From JBBQWR01 sp038210495 (GTDB taxonomy: Bacteria > Planctomycetota > Planctomycetia > Pirellulales > DATAWG01), in contig JBBQWR010000065.1 in the NCBI GenBank assembly GCA_038210495.1, forward strand, positions 1 through 23,168: DNA of 23,168 nt, in the 5' to 3' direction. The notes under the pieces were generated by a model. That model saw only the letters and a program-made list of their open reading frames with translations, did no database searches and had not been told where the DNA came from. The position numbers and the translations under genes were made by a program. This document shows, piece by piece, positions 1-7,876 of this stretch (the first letter of the stretch is position 1; every line of letters starts with the position of its first letter).

Positions 1-1
1 C

Positions 2-508
2 TCGCCCGATGCGGCCCGCCGGGCCTCGATCGTGAACGACGGGACGATTAACGTGGGCAGCCTCGCCGCCGGCTCTCAACAGGTGGGTGGCATTGACGCC
101 ACCGGCTCCGGTGGCAGCGTGATCGTGTCCGCCAACTCGAGTCTCACGGCGAATCACATCAATCAGAACACGCTGTCGATCGGAAACAACGCCGTCTTTA
201 CGCTCGACGCCAGCGACGCAGCGGGCAATCCGCTCGTCGCGCCTTCTAGCGGGCTCGGTGGTGGCGGCAGTTCGTCGAGCTTCGCTAGCCTGTTGGCCTC
301 GCGTTCGTTCGGATCGGGGCTTGGGTCTTCCAGCTCGCTCACGAGCAGCGGCTCTGCGTCGTCCGCCGCAACCTCCAGCGCGAGCCTGGGCGGCAATTTG
401 GGCAGCGGAGTGGCGGCCGTGCCGGAGCCGTCGAGCCTCGTGCTCCTAGGCCTCGGTGGAATCGGCCTCTTGGCCGCTGGTCTACGTCGCCGGATGAAGC
501 GAGCTTAA
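2..508 (+). CDS. C-terminal part of a PEP-CTERM surface protein (partial, runs in from the left edge)
   Basis: The frame is open to the left edge, so the true start lies outside the window; the GTG at 32 is probably internal. The visible part begins with short beta-strand-like repeats rich in Gly, Ser, Asn and Thr, as in autotransporter-associated repeat proteins. It continues through a very Ser/Gly-rich low-complexity stretch and ends in a PEP-CTERM signal: VPEP, a hydrophobic segment (SSLVLLGLGGIGLLAAGL) and a basic tail RRRMKRA. In this family the signal is recognised by an exosortase, which moves the protein to the outer surface or matrix; that role comes from family knowledge, not from this sequence. 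A strong hairpin follows the stop codon. The identity of the N-terminal domain is unknown. Confidence 0.85.
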   Translation, partial: SPDAARRASIVNDGTINVGSLAAGSQQVGGIDATGSGGSVIVSANSSLTANHINQNTLSIGNNAVFTLDASDAAGNPLVAPSSGLGGGGSSSSFASLLASRSFGSGLGSSSSLTSSGSASSAATSSASLGGNLGSGVAAVPEPSSLVLLGLGGIGLLAAGLRRRMKRA

Positions 509-548
509 GCGGTCTCTCAGGACCGAATCATAAACCGTGAAACTCGAT

Positions 549-590
549 CCGCCTCGGCCGCTGCAATGCGGCCGGGGCGGCTTTGTGTTT
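549..590 (+). terminator. Rho-independent-like terminator after the PEP-CTERM gene
   Basis: The arms 549-560 and 569-580 form a 12-bp GC-rich stem with one G-U pair, extendable by one more C-G pair to leave a six-base loop. A T-rich tract (CTTTGTGTTT) follows at 581-590. It lies 40 bases after the stop of the plus-strand gene and 40 bases before the end of the converging HD-GYP gene. The T tract favours the plus strand. Confidence 0.7.
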
Positions 591-630
591 ACAGCTCTCG
601 TTGGCGTTAGGCAACTACGCATGGCTCGGA

Positions 631-1833
631 CTAGACGCTAAGCAGTTCGGGCTTGAGCGCCCCGCGGTCTTGAAACGGCCGCACGTCGATGCCGTCGACC
701 GCCACGATCTGCATCTCCGGGTGCATGGCCAAATCGATTTCGTTCAGGCTGGGGTCGCGGAATTGCTCGCCCCCCGGCGATCGCAGAGCCTGCACCTTCG
801 GCCGATCAGGATGGCTGGGATTGAAGTCCACGACGGCCGCCTCGACGCCGTCGGAGAGCGTGACCAATTGACCGATCGGGAACGGCGGAATGATTTGGAA
901 GAACGCTTGCTCGACGATCGGATCGAAATGCCCCTGGCAACTGTGCTTCATCTCGTGCAGGATCTGCACCGGCAGCTTGGCGGCCGAATAACACCGCGTC
1001 GAGGTGGCCGCGTCGTACACATCGCAAATCGTCGCGATCCGACTGAAGATCGGAATCTGCCGGCCCGACGGAGGCGGCGCCTCTTCGCCCGACACGGGCT
1101 GAACTCGCGTCGGATAACCGGTCCCGTTCCAGCGCTGATGGTGATTCAATACGACCTGCGCCGCCGAAGCGGGCACGCGGCCTTTGACCATGTCGTGGCC
1201 ATACACGGTGTGCAACCGCATGACGGCCATTTCCTCGGGCGTCAGCTTGCCGGGTTTGTTGAATATTTCCTGCGGAATTCGCATCTTGCCGACGTCGTGC
1301 AGCAGACAGCCTAGCCCTAGCTGCTGCAGGTCCTTCGCGTCGCGAGGCTTTTTGAAGATCCGCTCGTCGATCAGATACCGCTCGAGCTTCATCCCCAAGA
1401 GCAAGGCCATGAAGCAAACGTTCGTCGAGTGCGACATCAGATAGTTGTCGAACACGTCGAGTTTTTGCAGCAGCATATTGCCGCAAGAGCTTTGCTTGAG
1501 GTAATCGAACAGCCCGCCGATCGACGTCTGGAATTTGCTGACGTCCAGTTCCGCCGCCGGCGCCTGCATCACCGCCTCGAAATTCTGGCGGACGTGCTGA
1601 TAGACCTCGCGCTGATGATCGCTGAGCCCTTCATCGATAACGTCTTCCAGGAATTCGAGATCGCGATAGCGGATCCAGACTTCCCAGATGCCAAGTTGCT
1701 GCAAACGGGGAATCATGCCGGGCGGAATTTCCCGATCGCGCTGCAGAAGGAACCGGCAGGGATTGTTGGGAAACGGAATCGGCCGGGCGAGAATCATGCC
1801 GGGCTGAATCTTGTGAATGGGTACGCGCAGCAT
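631..1833 (-). CDS. HD-GYP domain protein (probable cyclic-di-GMP phosphodiesterase)
   Basis: 400 residues from the chosen ATG at 1833, where the family-like start MLRVPIHKIQPGMILA begins. An in-frame ATG at 1923 would add 30 residues of poor, Arg/Ser-rich sequence. The N-terminal ~70 residues form a small domain common in front of HD-GYP modules. The HD-GYP core follows, with an upstream His in SHSTN (about 135), the HD pair in LLHDVGK (179-180), further His residues near 208 and 213, the HH pair (231-232), GYP (239-241) and an ICDVYDA Asp near 271. These are the expected metal ligands, so an active phosphodiesterase is likely. A C-terminal tail of ~85 residues resembles a small beta domain. 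No receiver domain, membrane segment or signal peptide is visible, so it is probably cytoplasmic. It is transcribed alone, towards the PEP-CTERM gene. Confidence 0.88.
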   Translation of the reverse strand: MLRVPIHKIQPGMILARPIPFPNNPCRFLLQRDREIPPGMIPRLQQLGIWEVWIRYRDLEFLEDVIDEGLSDHQREVYQHVRQNFEAVMQAPAAELDVSKFQTSIGGLFDYLKQSSCGNMLLQKLDVFDNYLMSHSTNVCFMALLLGMKLERYLIDERIFKKPRDAKDLQQLGLGCLLHDVGKMRIPQEIFNKPGKLTPEEMAVMRLHTVYGHDMVKGRVPASAAQVVLNHHQRWNGTGYPTRVQPVSGEEAPPPSGRQIPIFSRIATICDVYDAATSTRCYSAAKLPVQILHEMKHSCQGHFDPIVEQAFFQIIPPFPIGQLVTLSDGVEAAVVDFNPSHPDRPKVQALRSPGGEQFRDPSLNEIDLAMHPEMQIVAVDGIDVRPFQDRGALKPELLSV

Positions 1834-2156
1834 GGTATGAACCGCCGAGGACCGAGCTGAATTGTTGCGCGGCGCCGAGCGCCGCCGGCACGGGTGACAG
1901 TAAGTGAATTTTCCTAGAGCCATGCTCTGGATTCATCACCAAGGAATGCTAGCTCAACATTTCCCTAGGCAAGATATGACCGCGAGGACTGCGGCTAACC
2001 GTTCGGCGGAAGGGGTTAAATCTCGCACAATGCGGACAGAAGAATCGCTAGCCCGCCGGTGTGCGACGACGGTTGTAGCGAATGCGCGGGCGACGGATAT
2101 TCCAAGAGCTTCGCCGGTGCATTGAGTCGAATTCGAGCGCTGGAGGCGACAACGAT
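1834..2156. other. Intergenic stretch upstream of the HD-GYP gene
   Basis: 323 bases between the HD-GYP start and the end of uvrA, both on the minus strand. It must hold the HD-GYP promoter, but I see no convincing -35/-10 pair, hairpin or repeat. The part up to 1923 could code for an N-terminal extension of the HD-GYP protein. No terminator is apparent after uvrA. Confidence 0.5.
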
Positions 2157-5132
2157 TTACGAATCGAGCATCGCTGCTTCTTTAGCGAATGCCTCGGCCA
2201 AAAATCGGCCGGTCGCCGATTGCGGCTGAGTCGCGAGAAACTCTGGCGTGCCGTGGGCGACGACCTCGCCCCCTTCGTCCGCGGCTCCAGGCCCCAGATC
2301 GATGATGTAGTCGGCCGCCTTCATCATTTGAAGATTGTGCTCGACGACAATTAGCGAATGCCCCACCGCCAACAGGGCCTCGAAGCAATCCAGAAGCTGC
2401 GTCACATCGGAGAAATGCAAGCCCGTGGTCGGCTCATCGAGCACGAAGAGCGTGCGAGCCCGTTTCGCCGCGGACATATAGCCGGCTAGTTTCAGCCGCT
2501 GCGCTTCGCCGCCGGACAGCGTATTGGCCGGCTGCCCGAGCCGCAGATAGTCGAGGCCGACGTCGATCAATCGCTTAAGTCGGGCCTGCGCCTTGGGGCA
2601 GCCGCGAAAGAACGTGAACGCCTCGCGAACGGTCATTTCCAGCACGTCCGCAATGCTGCGGCCGCGATACTGCACCTTGAGAATTTCCGGCCGGTATCGC
2701 CGTCCGTGACACTCCGGGCACTTCATGAACACATCGGCCAGGAACTGCATGTCGATCTGCAAGAAGCCGTCTCCGTCGCAGTGGCCGCACCGCCCGCCGT
2801 CGACGTTGAAACTGAAATGACTGGCCGTATAGTTGCGGGTCCGCGCTTCGAGCGTGTCGGCGAAGATATTGCGAATCTCGTCGAACGCCTTGATATAGGT
2901 GACTGGATTGGAGCGCGGCGACCGGCCGATGGGGTCTTGATCCACCAGCACGACATCATCGATCTGGCCGTCGCCGAAGACATCGTCAAACGCCTCGGAC
3001 CGGGGGGATTCGAGCCGCATCCGCCGCCGCAGCGCGGGATAGAGCGTGTCCTGCACCAGCGTGCTCTTGCCCGAGCCGCTCACGCCGGTCACCAGACACA
3101 GCAGGCCCAGCGGAAACTCGACGCTGATGTTCTTGAGGTTGTTGCCCTTGGCGCCGGTCACGCGCACGGCGCCATGCTTGGGCTTGCGCCGCTCGCGAGA
3201 GCCCGTCAGGCCGCGCCGGCCGGCAAGAAAATCGCCCGTCACGCTCCGTCGGCACTCCTGCATTTCGGTCACGGTCCCTTGAAAAACAATCTCGCCGCCA
3301 CGTTCGCCGGCGCCGGGACCGACCTCGATCAATTGATCGGCGGCGCGGAGCATCGATTCTTCGTGCTCGACGACCAGCACGGAGTTGCCCCGATCGCGGA
3401 GCGAGACCACGGCCCGGATGAGCCGGTCGATGTCGGCCGGATGCAGCCCGACCGACGGCTCGTCGAGCACGTAGAGCATGTTGACCAGACTCGACCCCAG
3501 CGCCCCGGTGAGCGAGACGCGCTGCGACTCGCCGCCGCTGAGCGTGCGGAGCGTGCGGTCGAGCGTGAGATAGCCCAACCCGACGGCCTCCAAGTAACCG
3601 AGCCGCGATTGCACTTGGTCGAGCATCATCCGGCCGACCTGCCGCTTATAGTCCGACAATTTCAATTCGCGAAACAACTTAAGCGCATCGCGAACCTTGA
3701 GGGCAGAGATTTCGGCCATGTTCAATCCACCCAGCCGCGTCGCGAGCGCCTCGGGCCGAAGGCGGCCGCCGTGACAATCGGGACAAGGCCGATAACTGCG
3801 CCAGCGGCTGAGGAACACCCGCAGATGCATTTTGTATTTGCGTCGCTCCAGCCAAGCAAAAAAACCACGCAGGCCGCCGAAATTGTGCGCCGGCGAGCCG
3901 TCGCAAATGATCGCCCGCTGCTCGTCGGTCAAATCGCGAAACGGCACATCGAGCGGCAGAAGAACCGACGGCGCAAGCTCGATCAATTCCTTCAGCTCGT
4001 GTGCATAGGCCGGCGTGTTCCAGGGCGCGACAGCGCCTTCGCGGATCGACTTATGCGGGTCGGGCACAACCAGGTCCATGTCGACATCGACCATGTTGCC
4101 AAAACCTTCGCAGGTCGGGCATGCGCCAAGCGGGCTGTTGAAGCTATATAGCCGAGGCTCCGGCGGCGGATACTCGCGGCCGCAATTGTCGCACGTCATA
4201 TCCCGACTGAACGCCAATCGCCACCAAGTTCGCCCGTCAAGTTGAACTGCGGCGCCATTGGCTCGCCGCGGATCGCCGTCGCCGACCGCCATTCCGACCG
4301 GCCGCTCCGGACTATCGATCAGCACTATTGCCTTGCCGCCCTTGGCGAACGCCGTCTCGATCGATTCGCGGAGTCGCTGCGGCGTAGCGCCTCCTGCCAT
4401 AAGCCGATCGACGATCACATAGACTGGCGCATCAACATCACCGTCTCCGGCGTCACCGTCTCCGGCGTTCCGCAATGCGTCCTCGACCGCGCTCGTGTCC
4501 TGCAAATTGACGGTCAGCTCATTAACCACGACCCGAACAAACCCATCCTCGCGCAGCCCTGTCAACTCTGCCGCAAGACGGCGCCCGCAGTCACTCCCGA
4601 CTGCGTCGCCTTCACTCCCGACTCCCGACTCCCGTCTCCCGACTTCCCGCCCCCCAACTCCCGCCTCAAACGCCACCAGATAGCGAGTGTCGACGGGCAA
4701 ATCCAACAGCGTCCGAGCCACCGTCTCCGGCGTCTCCTGCACGACGACATGGCCGCACGTCTCACACACGACTGTGCCGATCCGCGCGAGCAGGAGCCGA
4801 AGGTGATCGTTGACCTCGATGGCCGTGCCGACGGTCGAGCGACTGGATCGGTTGGACGATTTGTGCGTAACGGCGATCGCGGGCGGGATGCCGGTAATCT
4901 TTTCGGCCGCCGGCTTTTCCATCCGCTCGAGAAATTGCCGCGTGTAAGCGGAGAAGCTTTCGATGTACCGCCGCTGCCCTTCGGCATAGAGCGTGTCGAG
5001 AGCCAAGCTCGTCTTGCCGCTGCCGCTGAGCCCGCAAAACGCGATCAGCTTGCCGCGCGGAATATCCAGATTCACCCGTTTGAGGTTATGAACCGCGACT
5101 CCTCGCAGAGATATCATGCCCTTGGGATCCAT
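2157..5132 (-). CDS. uvrA: UvrA-family excinuclease ABC subunit A with low-complexity inserts
   Basis: 991 residues, against about 940-950 for typical UvrA. UvrA dimers scan DNA for bulky lesions and load UvrB in nucleotide excision repair. Seen here: first Walker A GLSGSGKT (34-41), the following DTLYAEGQRRYIES block, first zinc module (CDNC and CPTC), first ABC signature LSGGESQR (about 530) with VLDEPSVGLHP, second Walker A GVSGSGKST (about 682-690), second zinc module (CGHC and CPEC), second signature LSGGEAQR (about 871) with VLDEPTTGLHF. Both ATPase sites look intact. The oddity lies between the first Walker A and the first zinc module, where UvrB binds. Residues ~155-180 are Gly/Arg/Ser-rich and encoded by short DNA repeats, and residues ~220-231 contain AGDGD twice. 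The usual KGE-containing loop is not seen. It may be the main UvrA or a diverged paralogue. The start was chosen at ATG 5132; ATG at 5117 is an alternative. Confidence 0.9.
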   Translation of the reverse strand: MDPKGMISLRGVAVHNLKRVNLDIPRGKLIAFCGLSGSGKTSLALDTLYAEGQRRYIESFSAYTRQFLERMEKPAAEKITGIPPAIAVTHKSSNRSSRSTVGTAIEVNDHLRLLLARIGTVVCETCGHVVVQETPETVARTLLDLPVDTRYLVAFEAGVGGREVGRRESGVGSEGDAVGSDCGRRLAAELTGLREDGFVRVVVNELTVNLQDTSAVEDALRNAGDGDAGDGDVDAPVYVIVDRLMAGGATPQRLRESIETAFAKGGKAIVLIDSPERPVGMAVGDGDPRRANGAAVQLDGRTWWRLAFSRDMTCDNCGREYPPPEPRLYSFNSPLGACPTCEGFGNMVDVDMDLVVPDPHKSIREGAVAPWNTPAYAHELKELIELAPSVLLPLDVPFRDLTDEQRAIICDGSPAHNFGGLRGFFAWLERRKYKMHLRVFLSRWRSYRPCPDCHGGRLRPEALATRLGGLNMAEISALKVRDALKLFRELKLSDYKRQVGRMMLDQVQSRLGYLEAVGLGYLTLDRTLRTLSGGESQRVSLTGALGSSLVNMLYVLDEPSVGLHPADIDRLIRAVVSLRDRGNSVLVVEHEESMLRAADQLIEVGPGAGERGGEIVFQGTVTEMQECRRSVTGDFLAGRRGLTGSRERRKPKHGAVRVTGAKGNNLKNISVEFPLGLLCLVTGVSGSGKSTLVQDTLYPALRRRMRLESPRSEAFDDVFGDGQIDDVVLVDQDPIGRSPRSNPVTYIKAFDEIRNIFADTLEARTRNYTASHFSFNVDGGRCGHCDGDGFLQIDMQFLADVFMKCPECHGRRYRPEILKVQYRGRSIADVLEMTVREAFTFFRGCPKAQARLKRLIDVGLDYLRLGQPANTLSGGEAQRLKLAGYMSAAKRARTLFVLDEPTTGLHFSDVTQLLDCFEALLAVGHSLIVVEHNLQMMKAADYIIDLGPGAADEGGEVVAHGTPEFLATQPQSATGRFLAEAFAKEAAMLDS
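4438..4467 (-). repeat. 15-bp tandem repeat (two copies) inside uvrA
   Basis: TCACCGTCTCCGGCG occurs twice head to tail at 4438-4452 and 4453-4467. On the coding (minus) strand it is in frame and encodes AGDGD twice, within the UvrB-binding region of UvrA. Confidence 0.85.
4592..4665 (-). repeat. GGGAGTC/GGGAGAC heptad repeat cluster inside uvrA
   Basis: On the minus strand this stretch reads as runs of CGGGAGT and CGGGAGA units, with the cleanest three or four in tandem at 4614-4640 and degenerate copies on both sides (near 4592-4602 and 4645-4665). Because the unit is seven bases, successive copies are read in shifted frames, giving the Gly/Arg/Glu/Ser-rich stretch at residues ~155-180. 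The same unit occurs at 6478-6499, 12572-12582 and 14110-14128. Confidence 0.85.
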
Positions 5133-5248
5133 CGCGGCTGATACTCTCAGGAATTTGAGTTGTGGGCCAAATTGTCATTATATCGGGCAGCGCGGAGTCG
5201 TGGCAGGACGCGGGGCGGCACGCCTAAAGCCGCCGGGTGCCCGGGCGC

Positions 5249-5282
5249 CCCGGGGCTGGAGGTGCTTCGCTGGAGCCCCGGG
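5249..5282. repeat. Inverted repeat in the divergent uvrA/radical SAM spacer
   Basis: CCCGGGGCT (5249-5257) and AGCCCCGGG (5274-5282) are perfect inverted copies around a 16-base loop that itself contains an imperfect direct repeat (GGAGGTGCTTCGCTGG). A GC-palindromic stretch precedes it. It lies in the 259-base spacer that must contain both divergent promoters. It may be a dispersed REP-like element or a regulatory hairpin; there is no T tract for a terminator. Confidence 0.6.
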
Positions 5283-5391
5283 TTGGTATGCTGGATTTCA
5301 TGCCCGATCAAACTGGCCCCCAATACGATAATTTTGTACACTACAACTTATATGCTCGCATCGTTCGTCATCTGACCGGTTGGCTGATCCC

Positions 5392-6477
5392 ATGGCTTAT
5401 CTCGATCGCAAAGGTCTTATCGGTCGCGGGTCGCACATCAATCCGCCCAATCGCTATTTGCCAGGGCATACCGAGCGCGACTTGGAGCACTGCGAGCACG
5501 ATGCCGACTTGCTCGCCGAGTTGGATCGGCCGCCGACGCAGTACTTTCCTGACAATTCTCGGTCGGTCATCTCCAAGAACGACAGCCCGGATATCTCGTT
5601 CACCTACAGCTTGAATCCGTACCGGGGTTGTGCTCACGGATGCTCCTATTGCTACGCTCGTCCGTCGCACGAGTATCTGGGACTGAGCGCCGGGCTCGAC
5701 TTCGAGACGAAGGTCTTCGTGAAGCACGACGCGGCGGCATTGCTGCGAGAGTTTTTGAACAAACCGAATTGGAACGCGGACACGATCGTGATGTCCGGCG
5801 TGACCGATTGCTACCAACCGGCTGAGCGCGGGTTTCGCATCACCCGCGGCTGTCTGGAGGTCGGGCTCGAAGCGCGGCAGCCGATGGCGATCGTCACCAA
5901 GAATGCCTTGGTGACTCGCGATTTGGACCTCTTGCGGCCCATGGCGGAACTGGGAATTATTCACGTCGCTGTCAGCGTCACCACGCTCGACGCGGAATTG
6001 GCCCGGCGCATGGAGCCGCGGACCAGCACGCCGGCCGCTCGGCTCCGGGCGATTCGCGAACTGGCCGACGCGAAAATCCCCGTCCGAATCATGACAGCCC
6101 CGATTATCCCAGGCCTGAACGACCGCGAGATCCCAGCCTTGCTCGAAGCCGGCGCGGCGGCCGGTGCAACCTCGGCGGCTTACACCCTGCTGCGGCTGCC
6201 GCTGACCGTGAAGCCGGTGTTTCTGGAATGGCTCGAGCGGCGGTTGCCCGACAGTCGCGAGCGGATCGAGAATTTGATCTTGGCGACGCACGAGGGCCAG
6301 CACAACAACGCCGAGTTGGGCCAGCGCATGCGCGGCAGCGGCCCGATCGCCGAGCAAATCCGCCGGCTGTTCAAGGTCTTCGCCGCCAAACACCACATCA
6401 ATGGCGATCCACCGGAATACAACCGCACCCACTTCCGGCCGCCGCAGTCGGCGAGCGGCCAGTTGCGGCTGTTTTAA
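5392..6477 (+). CDS. PA0069-family (SplB-like, COG1533) radical SAM protein
   Basis: 361 residues from ATG 5392; a TTG at 5380 in the same frame is less likely, and no clear ribosome binding site supports either. The radical SAM cluster motif is RGCAHGCSYCYAR, with the CX3CX2C cysteines at about 80, 84 and 87, which binds a 4Fe-4S cluster and S-adenosylmethionine. The preceding block (SLNPYRGC), the following HEYLG and FETKVFVK, and the SGVTDCYQPAE and TRGCLE blocks with two further conserved Cys (about 140 and 154) match the PA0069/Rv2578c group. That group belongs to the same broad COG as spore photoproduct lyase, but its substrate is not established. It is probably soluble and cytoplasmic. 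The gene is divergent from uvrA, which is compatible with, but does not prove, a DNA repair role. A heptad repeat begins directly after the stop codon. Confidence 0.88.
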   Translation: MAYLDRKGLIGRGSHINPPNRYLPGHTERDLEHCEHDADLLAELDRPPTQYFPDNSRSVISKNDSPDISFTYSLNPYRGCAHGCSYCYARPSHEYLGLSAGLDFETKVFVKHDAAALLREFLNKPNWNADTIVMSGVTDCYQPAERGFRITRGCLEVGLEARQPMAIVTKNALVTRDLDLLRPMAELGIIHVAVSVTTLDAELARRMEPRTSTPAARLRAIRELADAKIPVRIMTAPIIPGLNDREIPALLEAGAAAGATSAAYTLLRLPLTVKPVFLEWLERRLPDSRERIENLILATHEGQHNNAELGQRMRGSGPIAEQIRRLFKVFAAKHHINGDPPEYNRTHFRPPQSASGQLRLF

Positions 6478-6499
6478 GGAGTCGGGAGTCGGGAGACGG
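6478..6499 (+). repeat. GGGAGTC/GGGAGAC heptad repeat after the radical SAM gene
   Basis: Three near-perfect units (GGAGTCG, GGAGTCG, GGAGACG) start at the base after the TAA stop. They are in the opposite chromosomal orientation to the cluster inside uvrA. Confidence 0.85.
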
Positions 6500-6506
6500 C
6501 AGTTAC

Positions 6507-6572
6507 ATAGCCGCGGCATCCTGCCGCGGAGTACACTGAGCCATGACGACGCGGAAGGATGCCGCGGCTCTG
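6507..6572. repeat. Palindromic intergenic element with 22-bp inverted arms
   Basis: The left arm (6507-6528, containing AGCCGCGGCATCCTGCCGCG) and the right arm (6551-6572) are inverted copies with two mismatches, around a 22-base centre. Each arm also holds smaller GC palindromes (CCGCGG). No open frame runs through it. It resembles a short non-coding dispersed element (REP/MITE type). The rest of the spacer up to 6730 shows no clear feature. Confidence 0.75.
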
Positions 6573-6730
6573 TAGGCGCCACTCGCCGCCCATCGTCGGC
6601 CGCTCTCCGGGAATGTTTCAATTGTGCTAGCCGGCCCACCGGTTGATTTTAAGGAAGATGGCGAATCCGGCGGGCTAAACTATAAGGGGCGTCGAACTGC
6701 GTTCAAATTTTAACCTCTCAAAACCAAGGC

Positions 6731-7309
6731 ATGGCCGTGGTCAGCGCACAACAGGCATATCAAATGTTGGGTAACGCATCGCTGTGGGAAGTGGCCCACG
6801 AGTGTCACGCTATCCTGGACGTCGCGGCGGTTCCGCACGCAATTGTCGGCGGCGTGGCGGTTTGTTTGCATGGTTATCAGAGGAACACCGTTGATCTCGA
6901 TTTGCTCGTCGCGTCAGCTTCCGCTGTGCCCATTCGATTGGCGCTTGAAGCCGCTGGATACCAATGGTCGGAGGAGACCGCGGAATTTCGCTCCCGCTCC
7001 GGGATTGCCGTTCAATTCTTGACGGCTGCCGAGCGAGCCGGCGCCGGGAGCGAGGCGCGGCTACCCGATCCGGCCGACAAGACGGTGATTATCTACCTCG
7101 AAGGTTTACCGGTTCTCACGCTCGCGAAGCTGATCGAATCGAAAATCGCTTGCGGTGAAGGCAGCTTGCGGCGGACACACAAGGATTTCGCGGACGTCGT
7201 CGAGCTTATCGCGAAGCACGACCTTGGCAGCGCGTTTGCTCGTCATCTGCATAAATCCTTGCGCAAGTCGTTTAAGCAACTCGTCGTTCAATCGCGCGAC
7301 ACCGGATGA
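6731..7309 (+). CDS. Nucleotidyltransferase-fold protein (MNT/AbiEii-like)
   Basis: 192 residues from ATG 6731, with a modest AAGG upstream. The N-terminal half carries the nucleotidyltransferase core: HAIVGGVAVCLHG (G40-G41) followed by RNTVDLDLLV with the D55/D57 pair, which in this superfamily bind the metal. A third acidic residue is not obvious. The C-terminal part (LTLAKLIESKIACG, then HKDFADVVELI) resembles the usual tail of stand-alone family members related to AbiEii and DUF6036. Such proteins may nucleotidylate tRNA or protein targets, sometimes as toxins. No antitoxin gene is adjacent: the upstream spacer is repeats and the downstream gene is a membrane protein. Soluble, with no signal peptide. 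The substrate is unknown. Confidence 0.75.
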   Translation: MAVVSAQQAYQMLGNASLWEVAHECHAILDVAAVPHAIVGGVAVCLHGYQRNTVDLDLLVASASAVPIRLALEAAGYQWSEETAEFRSRSGIAVQFLTAAERAGAGSEARLPDPADKTVIIYLEGLPVLTLAKLIESKIACGEGSLRRTHKDFADVVELIAKHDLGSAFARHLHKSLRKSFKQLVVQSRDTG

Positions 7310-7366
7310 CCTCAATTAGTTACTCTTAACGCGCCACTGCGGTTGAGCGCTCGGAGGGATATCCTC

Positions 7367-7825
7367 ATGAGCGGCGATGTGGACGAGCGATTCAGGCGGG
7401 GGCAGTACAGTCTGGCCCGATTGATGGCCGTCGTGACGATGGTTGCGATCGTTGCTCGAGTGGCGGCTGCGGTCGCGCAACTTCAGTCGCCGTGGTGGAT
7501 CGGGTGCGTGTGGTGCATCGGACCGCCGCTGGTGGCCGGCTCGCTCTTGGTCGTCAGTCTCGCGTTTGATTCCGATTTCGACGCTTTCGTGCCCGGCGCC
7601 GTGCTGGCCGGCTGGTTTGGTGTTTTGTTCGGCGTGCTGTTGGGGCTCGTGGATGGCGCCTTGGTCGTCACGCTTCTCTGGACGGGCATCAATTGCGCCG
7701 CGTTCGGCGGCGCGATGACGGCTTGTTCGCTGGGCCATCTTCGCGGCGCGGCGGCGATGGTTGTTATCGGACTATATTTTCCGTTTTCGATTTTGCAGTT
7801 TATTGGGTGGGTTGCGGTCAGTTGA
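7367..7825 (+). CDS. Small membrane protein of planctomycete type, function unknown
   Basis: 152 residues from ATG 7367, chosen because GGAGGG lies eight bases upstream; a TTG at 7343 is in frame but poorer. After a short charged N-terminus comes GQYSLARLMAVVTMVAIVA, a first membrane segment of a form seen at the start of many planctomycete membrane proteins. Three more hydrophobic stretches follow (roughly residues 40-63, 75-107 and 110-148), giving about four membrane spans, with one DSDFD acidic loop between them. No enzyme motif is visible. It lies 57 bases after the nucleotidyltransferase gene on the same strand and could share its transcript. A hairpin terminator lies downstream. Confidence 0.7.
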   Translation: MSGDVDERFRRGQYSLARLMAVVTMVAIVARVAAAVAQLQSPWWIGCVWCIGPPLVAGSLLVVSLAFDSDFDAFVPGAVLAGWFGVLFGVLLGLVDGALVVTLLWTGINCAAFGGAMTACSLGHLRGAAAMVVIGLYFPFSILQFIGWVAVS

Positions 7826-7876
7826 TGGGGAAGGGCCCGCGGGAATTCGGCGCAGGCAAATGCGGCGTCAGGGACA

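Noticed and set aside
583..1314. A 243-codon open frame on the plus strand opposite the HD-GYP gene
   Set aside because: It is antisense to the HD-GYP core and has no recognisable domain or ribosome binding site.
2706..4151. A 481-codon open frame on the plus strand opposite uvrA
   Set aside because: It is antisense to a clearly conserved gene, its product has the His/Arg/Pro-rich look of GC-rich antisense frames, and no family motif is seen.
5334..5356. A possible promoter (TTGTAC ... TATATG) before the radical SAM gene
   Set aside because: The spacing is only 9-11 bases, too short for a normal promoter.
6731..7309. A toxin-antitoxin (AbiE-type) system
   Set aside because: Only the nucleotidyltransferase-like protein is present; no AbiEi-like or HEPN partner is adjacent.
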